Source: Bacillota bacterium
GTDB taxonomy: Bacteria > Bacillota > Clostridia > Acetivibrionales > Acetivibrionaceae
DNA length: 19,125 nt
Reading direction: 5' to 3'
Assembly (NCBI GenBank): GCA_023398495.1
Contig: JAEWSG010000139.1
Coordinates: 1-19,125 of the forward strand
The notes under the pieces are model-generated. The model saw only the letters and a program-made list of their open reading frames with translations. It had not been told where the DNA came from and made no database searches. A program made the position numbers and the translations under genes. Below, piece by piece: positions 1-6,875 of the stretch; within the stretch, counting starts at the first letter, position 1; each line of letters begins with the position of its first letter.

Positions 1-84
1 AGAATGTAAACGAAGCGAAGGAAAAGTCGAATCACTGTTTGAGCGAAGCGAGTTTGATTCGACCCGTAGCGAGTTTTACATTCT
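1..84. repeat. Nested inverted-repeat element with GCGAAGC-type core
   Basis: Two nested perfect stems are visible. The outer stem pairs 1-10 (AGAATGTAAA) with 75-84, and the inner stem pairs 26-34 (GTCGAATCA) with 55-63. The inner loop carries GAGCGAAGCGAG (41-52), which lies inside a 20-nt perfect mirror repeat (37-56). Related CGAAGCGAAG (11-20) and CGTAGCGAG (65-73) words flank the inner stem. GCGAAGC is known to form an unusually stable mini-hairpin with a GAA loop. No T-tract follows, so this is not a standard terminator. It may be a REP/MITE-like dispersed repeat, but copy number cannot be seen here. Confidence 0.55.
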
Positions 85-300
85 CTCAGCCTCGAAGCTT
101 AAGTCCTTGGAATAATATGGTGCACGACAAATAAATACACCCCTATAGATTGTATAGATAAAGGTAAAAATAAAAATAATTATGTCGTTATGTAGTTATT
201 TTTCAAGGGAAATATTATGTTATTTTCCATAAAGTATTTTATATTGTCAGTATTTATGCTATTATGAAAAAGTTGTTATTATGTTAATGGAGGGATTATC
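85..300. other. AT-rich intergenic stretch, no gene seen
   Basis: No convincing coding region, RNA gene or sigma-A promoter was found between the repeat element and the kinase gene. The only clear signal is the ribosome binding site GGAGGG at 289-294, six bases before the TTG start at 301. An imperfect inverted repeat (GGAAATA near 209, TATTTTCC near 221) is present but weak. Confidence 0.5.
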
Positions 301-2616
301 TTGAGATATAGGGTCGAGACAACAAAAAGTGTAGCATTTCAATTAATCGGAGCATTTGTATTTTCAGTATTCACCTCTGCATTTTTACATAGTAAATTGA
401 TAAAATATATTGATATTTATCATACTGTATTGGAAGCAGCATGCATTTTTATAGCGTTATCACTCTTTATGTCTGTTTTGTATACGTTTGACAGGAATTC
501 ATCAAGTAGTTGTATATTAGGATTTGGATATATTTCAGTAGCAGCATTTGATATTATGCATACAATATTTTACTTTAAACTTAATCTTAGCTTGGATGCA
601 TATTTTGATCTTTCGACAAAGTTCTGGATATTAGGCAGAATAACTGAGGCAATAGTACTACTTCTAACAGTCATTTTAATAAATAAAAAACTTGGTAAAT
701 GGATATATATATTGACTACAACAGTATATACTGTCGGTATAACATACTTTGTAATTATACTTCAGGAGCACTTGCCGATTTTGCTTACAGAACAAGGAGT
801 AACCAAGCTTAAAACTATTTTGGAATACCAAATTATAGGAATTTTTATACTTGCCTTGATTGGTTTAAAGGATAAAATAAATCAAAAGAGCATGATAGAA
901 TATAAGTATATTTTTATTTCACTTGCATTATCCATATTTTCAGAGATGTGCTTTGGCATATATAGTTCAATCAATTCAACTAGCTGGACGTTGGGTCATG
1001 TGTTAAAAATTGTGTCCTACTATTTTCTTTATAGAGGTACTTTTATCAGTACCATAACATATCCTTATTCAAAGCTTGAAATTGAAAGGAGAAAGCAGGA
1101 AGAAGCAAAAAATAAGCTGAAATACTTAAGCGATACAATGAATGACGTTTTGGACGATCTTCCTGTTGGAATACAAAAATACGATTACAATGGCAAGCTG
1201 GTATATATGAATAGCAAGTTTGAAGAAATGATAGGCTGTGACAGAAATGAGTTGTGTGGCAAAACTTTTAAGCAGATTTTGAAGATGTTCCCTGAGGAGA
1301 AAAGAAGGAAAAACAGGTCTGTGCAAATAGATAAAAAAAGTACCGGTAATGTTTTCAGAGCCTTTAAGAATATTAAAGGGGATAAAATCAAATTAAATAT
1401 AAAGGTTCAAAAGATCAGAAATGAGACTTTATTAATTGCGAATGATGCAAAGAAGGAACAGGAACTTGAAAATATAAATATTCAGACACAAACAGTATTA
1501 AATGCCGTGAGTAATGGAATGTTAGTAGTAGATAGGAAACAAATGATTATTTTATGTAATGAGGCAGTAGAAAAAATTATGGAGATGTCTCGCAATGAAA
1601 TTATTGGTATGGACGTAGAAAGGTTGAATGAGTCTTTGAAATTGCATATTAAACCTCAAACAGACAACGAGTTACTAGAAAGTGATGAAAGAAGTGTCGA
1701 ACAGGTATCCATAATAACTAAATCTGATAATCAAAAGGAAATACTTCGATATGTAAAACCTATTGAGAATATTGATGGTGATATAATTGGAGGTGTAACT
1801 ATGTTTACAGATATAACCAATATAAAAAATGAACAGCAAAGAATGATACAGCAGGAAAAGTTGGCTATGTTAGGACAGATGGGTGCAGGAATTGTACATG
1901 AGACAAGAAATTATTTGACAACCATAAAAGGCAGTTGTCAGCTTATTAACATGATGACAAACGAAGAAAATACGAGAAGACATACCGAAAACATTAATAG
2001 AAATATTGATGAAGTAAATAGGATAATTAGTGAATTCTTATTTTTGTCAAAACCGAGAGAACCGGAAATGGTTGAAGTATCGTTATATGACGTTTTCGAG
2101 TCGGTTAAGAGTATGATAGAAACCTCTTCGCTGGTAAAAGGTGTTGATATTGACATAAGGATGAGTAAGGAAGAACGATATATGCTGTGCGATGAAGCAC
2201 AAATCAAGCAGGTTATTTTGAATTTATGTAAAAATGCTATTGATGCCATGGTGGGCCAAAAGTATGGGAAAATTATAGTTGATACAGGATATGATGAAGT
2301 GTCAAACGAGATGTATGTAAAGGTAATCGATAATGGAAGAGGTATATCCGATGAAGAACTCAAAAAAATTGGGAAACCTTTCTTTACTACAAAGAAAACC
2401 GGTACAGGCCTGGGATTAAGTGTCTGTTATGGAATTGTTGAAAAACATGGTGGAAGAATAGAAGTAAAAAGCAAAATAGGTAAGGGTACAACTTTTACTG
2501 TATTTCTACCTTGTATAGAAGATGATGACCTTGAAGGTGTTTCTTCTATCAATATTGTGGAAAATGATAAATTATTCATTAAAACAGAAAGAGAATTAAG
2601 AAAAGCCATAGTATAA
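301..2616 (+). CDS. Membrane sensor histidine kinase (MASE3-like, PAS-PAS-HisKA-HATPase)
   Basis: This is a 771-residue sensor kinase that should autophosphorylate on histidine and pass the phosphate to a response regulator. The first ~245 residues are multi-pass membrane, with a HTVLEAACIF segment and a later FDIMHTIFY segment typical of the MASE3 sensor family. A charged linker leads to two PAS domains (about 272-375 and 395-506). The H-box contains HETRN with His533, the N-box Asn645, the G1 box DNGRG 677-681, the F-box near 692 (KPFFTTK) and the G2 box GTGLGLS 701-707, so the catalytic core looks intact. The usual Pro after the H-box Asn is Tyr. A ~34-residue tail follows the ATPase domain. 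It starts with TTG behind GGAGGG. No response regulator gene is adjacent, so it is an orphan kinase; in clostridia such kinases often act on Spo0A, which is only an inference here. Confidence 0.9.
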   Translation: MRYRVETTKSVAFQLIGAFVFSVFTSAFLHSKLIKYIDIYHTVLEAACIFIALSLFMSVLYTFDRNSSSSCILGFGYISVAAFDIMHTIFYFKLNLSLDAYFDLSTKFWILGRITEAIVLLLTVILINKKLGKWIYILTTTVYTVGITYFVIILQEHLPILLTEQGVTKLKTILEYQIIGIFILALIGLKDKINQKSMIEYKYIFISLALSIFSEMCFGIYSSINSTSWTLGHVLKIVSYYFLYRGTFISTITYPYSKLEIERRKQEEAKNKLKYLSDTMNDVLDDLPVGIQKYDYNGKLVYMNSKFEEMIGCDRNELCGKTFKQILKMFPEEKRRKNRSVQIDKKSTGNVFRAFKNIKGDKIKLNIKVQKIRNETLLIANDAKKEQELENINIQTQTVLNAVSNGMLVVDRKQMIILCNEAVEKIMEMSRNEIIGMDVERLNESLKLHIKPQTDNELLESDERSVEQVSIITKSDNQKEILRYVKPIENIDGDIIGGVTMFTDITNIKNEQQRMIQQEKLAMLGQMGAGIVHETRNYLTTIKGSCQLINMMTNEENTRRHTENINRNIDEVNRIISEFLFLSKPREPEMVEVSLYDVFESVKSMIETSSLVKGVDIDIRMSKEERYMLCDEAQIKQVILNLCKNAIDAMVGQKYGKIIVDTGYDEVSNEMYVKVIDNGRGISDEELKKIGKPFFTTKKTGTGLGLSVCYGIVEKHGGRIEVKSKIGKGTTFTVFLPCIEDDDLEGVSSINIVENDKLFIKTERELRKAIV

Positions 2617-2676
2617 GATTGGAATTTTATAAATATAAGAATCACCTCAAAAAATAAGAAAAATAAATTATTGATA

Positions 2677-2705
2677 TTGAAATTGTGGATAATTTTGTGT
2701 AAACT
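2677..2705 (+). promoter_or_regulatory. Possible sigma-A promoter for the GGDEF/HD-GYP gene
   Basis: TTGAAA (2677-2682) and TAAACT (2700-2705) are separated by 17 bases. The predicted start lies just upstream of the GGGGGGAT ribosome binding site (2727-2734). The -10 is only a 4/6 match. Co-transcription with the upstream kinase is also possible because no terminator is visible in the 121-bp gap. Confidence 0.35.
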
Positions 2706-2737
2706 TAGAGATTGTTAGTGTTTTTTGGGGGGATCTT

Positions 2738-4354
2738 ATGGATAAAATGATTAACAAGGAAGCTAATCGAATAATAAAGAATTTACAACCTAATTATTCT
2801 ATTATTATTTTTGTGTTGAATTTTTTATTTTTAGTAATTTTTACGAGTAAGGAAAGCAAAAGATTATTCCCATTTGTTCCATTGATTGTAATATTTACTG
2901 TTTTAATGTTTGCAGCAAAGTTGCTGGTAAAAAATAAAAATACAAAAAAACTATTAGGTATATTGTCTTTTGTTATATATATTGTGATTATTGAAAGTAG
3001 TTCTATGGGTTTTGTCTATAAGCTTGTGACAAACAAGTGGAGTTTTATAGTCATAGCTTATATACTGCTTATAGATGATTGGCTTATTCCTCTTCTCGTT
3101 GGATTATATCCTGCGGTTCAACTTGCTTTACTACTGCCAAAAGCAATGCTGCCTGACAGCGGTTATATTTTTGGCCAGATAATAGGAAATATCAATGGGC
3201 AAGTCGCGTTTACTATTTCTGCAGTTCTCATAAATCAGATGTTTTCAAGATTGATTATTGAGAGAAACAGGTACAGGGCTTTAAGTATTACCGATTCACT
3301 TACAGGAATTTCAAATTTTACTCATACCATAGAAACAGCAAAAAAAATGATTCAAAAGGGTAATATATCAATTCTGTTAGCCGATATGGATAGGTTTAAA
3401 CAGGTAAATGATACTTATGGACATGTTGCCGGAAATAAGGTGCTTATTCAGATTGCAAAGCTTCTTGAAGCTGAAACTGAGGGGTTGGAAAGGATACTTG
3501 GAAGACTTGGTGGAGATGAATTCATTATTGTGGTGAGCAATGATGGAAGCCAAAAAGTTCTTAACCTTGGAAAGAAGCTGTTGGAGATTATGGCAGAAAA
3601 AGTTTTTGTTATTGATCCTGAAATAGATCCCATCAGGCTCTCGTTTTCGGTGGGTCAGGCAAATTCAGAGTCAAAGTTTGACGATGTTGAGAAATTGCTT
3701 CATAAAGCAGATGTTGACATGTATTACAACAAGTATAAAATCCATAGGTTGAATATATTTGTAAATAAGGAAACACCAGTGCTTTGCAATGAAGGTTACG
3801 AACTGTTGAATGTGCTAGCTGAAAAGGATATGTACACTTATGTACATTCAGGATATACGGCTCAATACGCAGCTGCACTGGCAAAAGAACTGGGATATAA
3901 GGATGATGAGGTGGAATCAATTTATACGGCTGGATGGCTACATGATATTGGTAAAGTATTAATCTCAAACGATATAGTCAGAAAGATCGGTTCACTTACT
4001 GATGCGGAATATCACTTTATGAAAAAGCATGTGAATTATGGAATCAGTATTTTGAATGATTTGGATCTTTCGAGTGAGACCCTCAATTGTATTGAGAATC
4101 ACCATGAATATTGGGATGGTTCAGGTTATCCGAAAGGCCTTGCCAGAAATGATATTCCTCCTGAAGCAAGGGTTTTACAAATTGCAGATTCATATTCTGC
4201 TATGATAATTAAAAGAGTGTATAGGAAAACGCTTACACCGAAGCAGGCACTTGACGAGATTACAAGAAATGCAGGAAAACAGTTTGATCCCGAGTTTGTT
4301 AAGGTGTTTGAAGGTCTTGTAAGAAACAGAATGGAAATGGAGGTGGCTAAATAA
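2738..4354 (+). CDS. Membrane GGDEF plus HD-GYP cyclic di-GMP enzyme
   Basis: The protein has 538 residues. About five to six hydrophobic segments occupy residues 18-175, followed by a GGDEF diguanylate cyclase domain (about 190-340) and an HD-GYP phosphodiesterase domain (about 360-525). The cyclase signature GGDEF is intact at 258-262, with an ADMDRFKQVNDTYGH metal/substrate segment upstream. The RxxD inhibitory site expected just before the signature is absent (GLER in its place), so feedback inhibition is unlikely. HD-GYP hallmarks are present: His402-Asp403 in LHDIGK, His455-His456, and DGSGYP at 460-465. Both halves therefore look catalytically competent, and the protein may switch between making and degrading cyclic di-GMP. 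ATG follows a GGGGGGAT ribosome binding site. Its position after a sensor kinase suggests a signalling cluster, but a functional link is unproven. Confidence 0.92.
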   Translation: MDKMINKEANRIIKNLQPNYSIIIFVLNFLFLVIFTSKESKRLFPFVPLIVIFTVLMFAAKLLVKNKNTKKLLGILSFVIYIVIIESSSMGFVYKLVTNKWSFIVIAYILLIDDWLIPLLVGLYPAVQLALLLPKAMLPDSGYIFGQIIGNINGQVAFTISAVLINQMFSRLIIERNRYRALSITDSLTGISNFTHTIETAKKMIQKGNISILLADMDRFKQVNDTYGHVAGNKVLIQIAKLLEAETEGLERILGRLGGDEFIIVVSNDGSQKVLNLGKKLLEIMAEKVFVIDPEIDPIRLSFSVGQANSESKFDDVEKLLHKADVDMYYNKYKIHRLNIFVNKETPVLCNEGYELLNVLAEKDMYTYVHSGYTAQYAAALAKELGYKDDEVESIYTAGWLHDIGKVLISNDIVRKIGSLTDAEYHFMKKHVNYGISILNDLDLSSETLNCIENHHEYWDGSGYPKGLARNDIPPEARVLQIADSYSAMIIKRVYRKTLTPKQALDEITRNAGKQFDPEFVKVFEGLVRNRMEMEVAK

Positions 4355-4381
4355 GCCTTTTACTTATCCGTTTTTTGCTCT

Positions 4382-5125
4382 TTACATATGTTTCTCAGTT
4401 AGAAATTTCCAATACCTTGCCGGCATATTTCGTCTATGGAGTTTTGGGTTTACTCTCTCTTTTATACATATATTGGTAAAATAATTTTTCCATAGCTCCT
4501 CATAATTGTAGCCATTATCGGAACAGCCTGTCTGCAATTGTTCATCAAGGTCTACAAAAATACAACTATTTCTGTCAAAAACTGCAGCATATTTTCTCTT
4601 AAGATCGTGAATTATCCAATTTTGGTCTGAAAACCTCTTGATAAAATGACTTGATATCAAAGTTGTTACATTATGGTCTGGAGAATATTTGGCATAATAA
4701 ACATTGTTTTCAAGTTGCTTGAACCGTAATATGCCCAGCATAAGATGCTGCTCATGCATAACCTTTCTGGCAGCTGCGTGGATAGCTAGAACTCTGTCAT
4801 CTGAAAGGTATAGATCTACATTTTTACCTTCTTTAAATCCAAGCCTGATATACTGAAGAATATGAGCTTCAATATCATATATTTCTGATAAATAGGCGTG
4901 ATAGATATTTTTTAACGCCTGGTACGAAATTTTTTCGCGTATACTTTTATAAACTTTTGAAGCCTTTTCTTCATCTGTTGTTATGTGTACATTAGTATCA
5001 AGTAAGCTCTGCTGAATGCTTGTTGTTGAATTAATATGCGAGGGAGCTTCATGCCTGTAATAAGCTTCGTATACTGCAGTCAGAAGACCTTCAAATGTGC
5101 CGTCATAAAAATAATTAACCATCAT
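4382..5125 (-). CDS. DUF4130/TIGR03915-type partner of a radical SAM DNA-repair protein
   Basis: This 247-residue protein matches, by motif memory, the 'probable DNA metabolism protein' family that is almost always encoded next to the radical SAM protein upstream. Recognisable parts are the N-terminal YFYDGTFEGLLTAVYEAY segment, a central HEQHLMLGILRFKQL segment, PDHNVTTLISSHFIKRF, and the C-terminal MPARYWKFLTE. The function is uncertain; in some bacteria the family is linked or fused to a uracil-DNA-glycosylase-like domain, which this short version lacks. Its ATG overlaps the stop of the upstream gene by 4 bp (ATGA), which implies translational coupling. It converges with the GGDEF/HD-GYP gene, leaving only 27 bp between the stops and no strong terminator in its own direction. 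Confidence 0.85.
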   Translation of the reverse strand: MMVNYFYDGTFEGLLTAVYEAYYRHEAPSHINSTTSIQQSLLDTNVHITTDEEKASKVYKSIREKISYQALKNIYHAYLSEIYDIEAHILQYIRLGFKEGKNVDLYLSDDRVLAIHAAARKVMHEQHLMLGILRFKQLENNVYYAKYSPDHNVTTLISSHFIKRFSDQNWIIHDLKRKYAAVFDRNSCIFVDLDEQLQTGCSDNGYNYEELWKNYFTNICIKERVNPKLHRRNMPARYWKFLTEKHM

Positions 5126-6423
5126 ATCTCACCAGCCAGACTCATAAATTTATCCTCAAGGGATGGAAGCTCTATTAAATTGGAAAACATTGATATTTGT
5201 TCCCAATTATTTTGAGTAACTTTGCTTTTTTCTGTAAGAGCCAGCCTTATATGAAACTCGCCTAAGGCAGCATTTGTAAAGTATTTGCCTTTGCAGGTTA
5301 TAAAAAACCTTGCCCGTTTTAACACTATTCCAAGCTTTTTTAAATCATCAAAATCCAGTAACCTGACCTTTCTTGCTGTAATTATTTTTCGGGCTGAACG
5401 GACCCCTACACCAGGAATTCTAAGGAGCATTTCGTAATCGGCCTTATTAATATCTACAGGAAAAAGGTTCATATTTCTGAGAGCCCAGCTGGATTTCGGA
5501 TCCAATTCAGTATCGAAATCAGGGTGTTTATCATCAAGCAATTCACTGCTGTTAAAGCCATAAAACCTTAGTAGCCAGTCTGCCTGATACAGGCGGTGTT
5601 CTCTCAAAAGAGGAGGATTTATGATTGCTGGTAGTTTTGGATTGTTTGAAACAGGGACATAAGCAGAATAGTAAACTCTTTTAAGCTTGTATCCTTTATA
5701 AAGGCCTTCGGACAACTGCAATATCTTCAAATCGTGGTCAGGTGTAGCTCCAACAATTAGTTGAGTGCTTTGACCTGCAGGAACAAAGCTTGAGGACGAT
5801 TTGAAAAGCTTTTTATTATCTTTTGTTTCAATTATTTTAGAATTGACAAAACCCATAGGTTTTAATATGTTCTCACGGGATTTTTGGGGAGCTAATAGCT
5901 GAAGACCTTTACTTGACGGTAACTCAATATTTAAACTCATACGGTCAACAAGTCTGCCTGCTGCTTCAATTAAGCTAAGGTCTGCACCGGGAATTGCTTT
6001 AAGATGAATGTATCCGTTAAAATTGTATTCCTCACGCAATATTCTGACTGATTCATAGAGCTGTTCCATGGTGAAGTCAGGGTTTTTTATAATGGAGGAA
6101 CTTAAGAAAAGTCCTTCTATGTAATTTCTCCTGTAAAAATTTATGGTTAAGCCAGCTACTTCATGGGGTGTGAAAGTAGCTCTCGGAATATCATTCGAAA
6201 GCCTGTTAATGCAATAAGCACAGTCATAGACGCAAACATTGGTAAGCAGTATTTTTAAAAGAGATATACATCTTCCATCATCTGACCAACTATGGCATAT
6301 ACCGCATGCTGCACTGTTACCTAATCCACCTTTTGTATTTTTCCTTGTGCTGCCGCTCGAAGAACACGAAACATCATACTTTGCAGCTGCTGATAGAATT
6401 TCAAGTTTGTTTTGAAGCTCCAT
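5122..6423 (-). CDS. Putative DNA modification/repair radical SAM protein
   Basis: This is a 433-residue radical SAM enzyme of the TIGR03916-like class. The iron-sulfur motif CxxxCxxC is at Cys64, Cys68 and Cys71 (CVYDCAYC). Extra cysteines at 20, 40, 43 and 52 may bind a second cluster or metal. The C-terminal part holds a helix-hairpin-helix DNA-binding motif (about 323-352, with IPGVGVRSARKI). The combination points to radical chemistry on DNA, but the substrate is not known. It begins with ATG after a GGAGG site, and is the first gene of the two-gene operon. The promoter is at 6452-6480 and a LexA-like box covers its -35, so damage induction is likely. Confidence 0.9.
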   Translation of the reverse strand: MELQNKLEILSAAAKYDVSCSSSGSTRKNTKGGLGNSAACGICHSWSDDGRCISLLKILLTNVCVYDCAYCINRLSNDIPRATFTPHEVAGLTINFYRRNYIEGLFLSSSIIKNPDFTMEQLYESVRILREEYNFNGYIHLKAIPGADLSLIEAAGRLVDRMSLNIELPSSKGLQLLAPQKSRENILKPMGFVNSKIIETKDNKKLFKSSSSFVPAGQSTQLIVGATPDHDLKILQLSEGLYKGYKLKRVYYSAYVPVSNNPKLPAIINPPLLREHRLYQADWLLRFYGFNSSELLDDKHPDFDTELDPKSSWALRNMNLFPVDINKADYEMLLRIPGVGVRSARKIITARKVRLLDFDDLKKLGIVLKRARFFITCKGKYFTNAALGEFHIRLALTEKSKVTQNNWEQISMFSNLIELPSLEDKFMSLAGEI

Positions 6424-6451
6424 GTCTGTACCTCCAAATTTTTATATAAAA

Positions 6452-6480
6452 ATTCTATCATACTTTACAACAAAAATCAA
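6452..6480 (-). promoter_or_regulatory. Sigma-A promoter of the radical SAM operon
   Basis: Read on the minus strand, TTGATT (6475-6480) and TAGAAT (6452-6457) are separated by exactly 17 bases. The predicted start is about 20 bases before the GGAGG ribosome binding site. The -35 is overlapped by the LexA-like box at 6478-6491. Confidence 0.65.
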
Positions 6481-6491
6481 ACATATGTTCG
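6478..6491. promoter_or_regulatory. Probable LexA (DinR) SOS operator
   Basis: The 14 bases CAAACATATGTTCG differ at one position from CGAACATATGTTCG, a perfect form of the Gram-positive SOS box (CGAAC-N4-GTTCG type). The core AACATATGTT is a perfect palindrome. It overlaps the -35 of the radical SAM operon, where a bound repressor would block RNA polymerase. The DNA-repair annotation of the operon fits this independently. Confidence 0.72.
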
Positions 6492-6541
6492 AAGTTAAAT
6501 GCTTCGCTAAAATGACAAATTATATTTCGTAAGAACTTCGA
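6489..6541. repeat. Inverted repeat with inner GCTTCGC, upstream of the SOS promoter
   Basis: TCGAAGTT (6489-6496) is complementary to AACTTCGA (6534-6541), and the intervening loop contains GCTTCGC (6501-6507), the complement of the GCGAAGC core seen in the element at 1-84. It partly overlaps the SOS box. It may be a diverged copy of the same repeat class or a coincidence; eight base pairs with a 37-base loop is weak alone. Confidence 0.35.
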
Positions 6542-6632
6542 TTTATGTTGAATAAATGTAATTTATTTGATATATTCAAGATAAATTGTTGGTATTAATC
6601 TTTACAACAGTTTTTATAAAAAACTCATTATT

Positions 6633-6662
6633 ATAACATTTGTTATCTGTTCTTAATATAAT
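6633..6662 (+). promoter_or_regulatory. Possible promoter with overlapping palindrome for the phospholipase-like gene
   Basis: A consensus TATAAT lies at 6657-6662 with ATAACA (6633-6638) 18 bases upstream as a 4/6 -35. The perfect palindrome ATAACA-TT-TGTTAT (6633-6646) covers the -35 and could be an operator. It would give a leader of about 200 bases before the ATG at 6876. Confidence 0.45.
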
Positions 6663-6875
6663 TATTTGTTTTTCTTATTTTGATATGAATAGTTAAAGGG
6701 TTTCCAATTGTTTCTATTTAAATGTGTTCTCTACAGTTCTCGTGTTCTACAAAAAAATCTGATCGAAGGGAGGAGTTTCTTTAATATAAGAGATATAAAG
6801 AGAATTGAAGAGATACAAAAAAACGCACTTAAAGCATCAAGTAACAAAAAATATGATGATTATGGGGGGATTTTC

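Noticed and set aside
4345..4361. GGCT-AAATA-AGCC hairpin followed by TTTT at the GGDEF/HD-GYP stop codon as a terminator
   Set aside because: The stem is only four base pairs with a short T-run; too weak to call, although it could contribute.
6708..6875. In-frame TTG start at 6708 for the phospholipase-like gene, and a strong AAGGGAGGAG at 6766-6775
   Set aside because: The ATG at 6876 has a better-placed GGGGGGA site and gives an N-terminus like family members. The AAGGGAGGAG has no ATG, GTG or TTG at usable spacing, so it does not mark a start.
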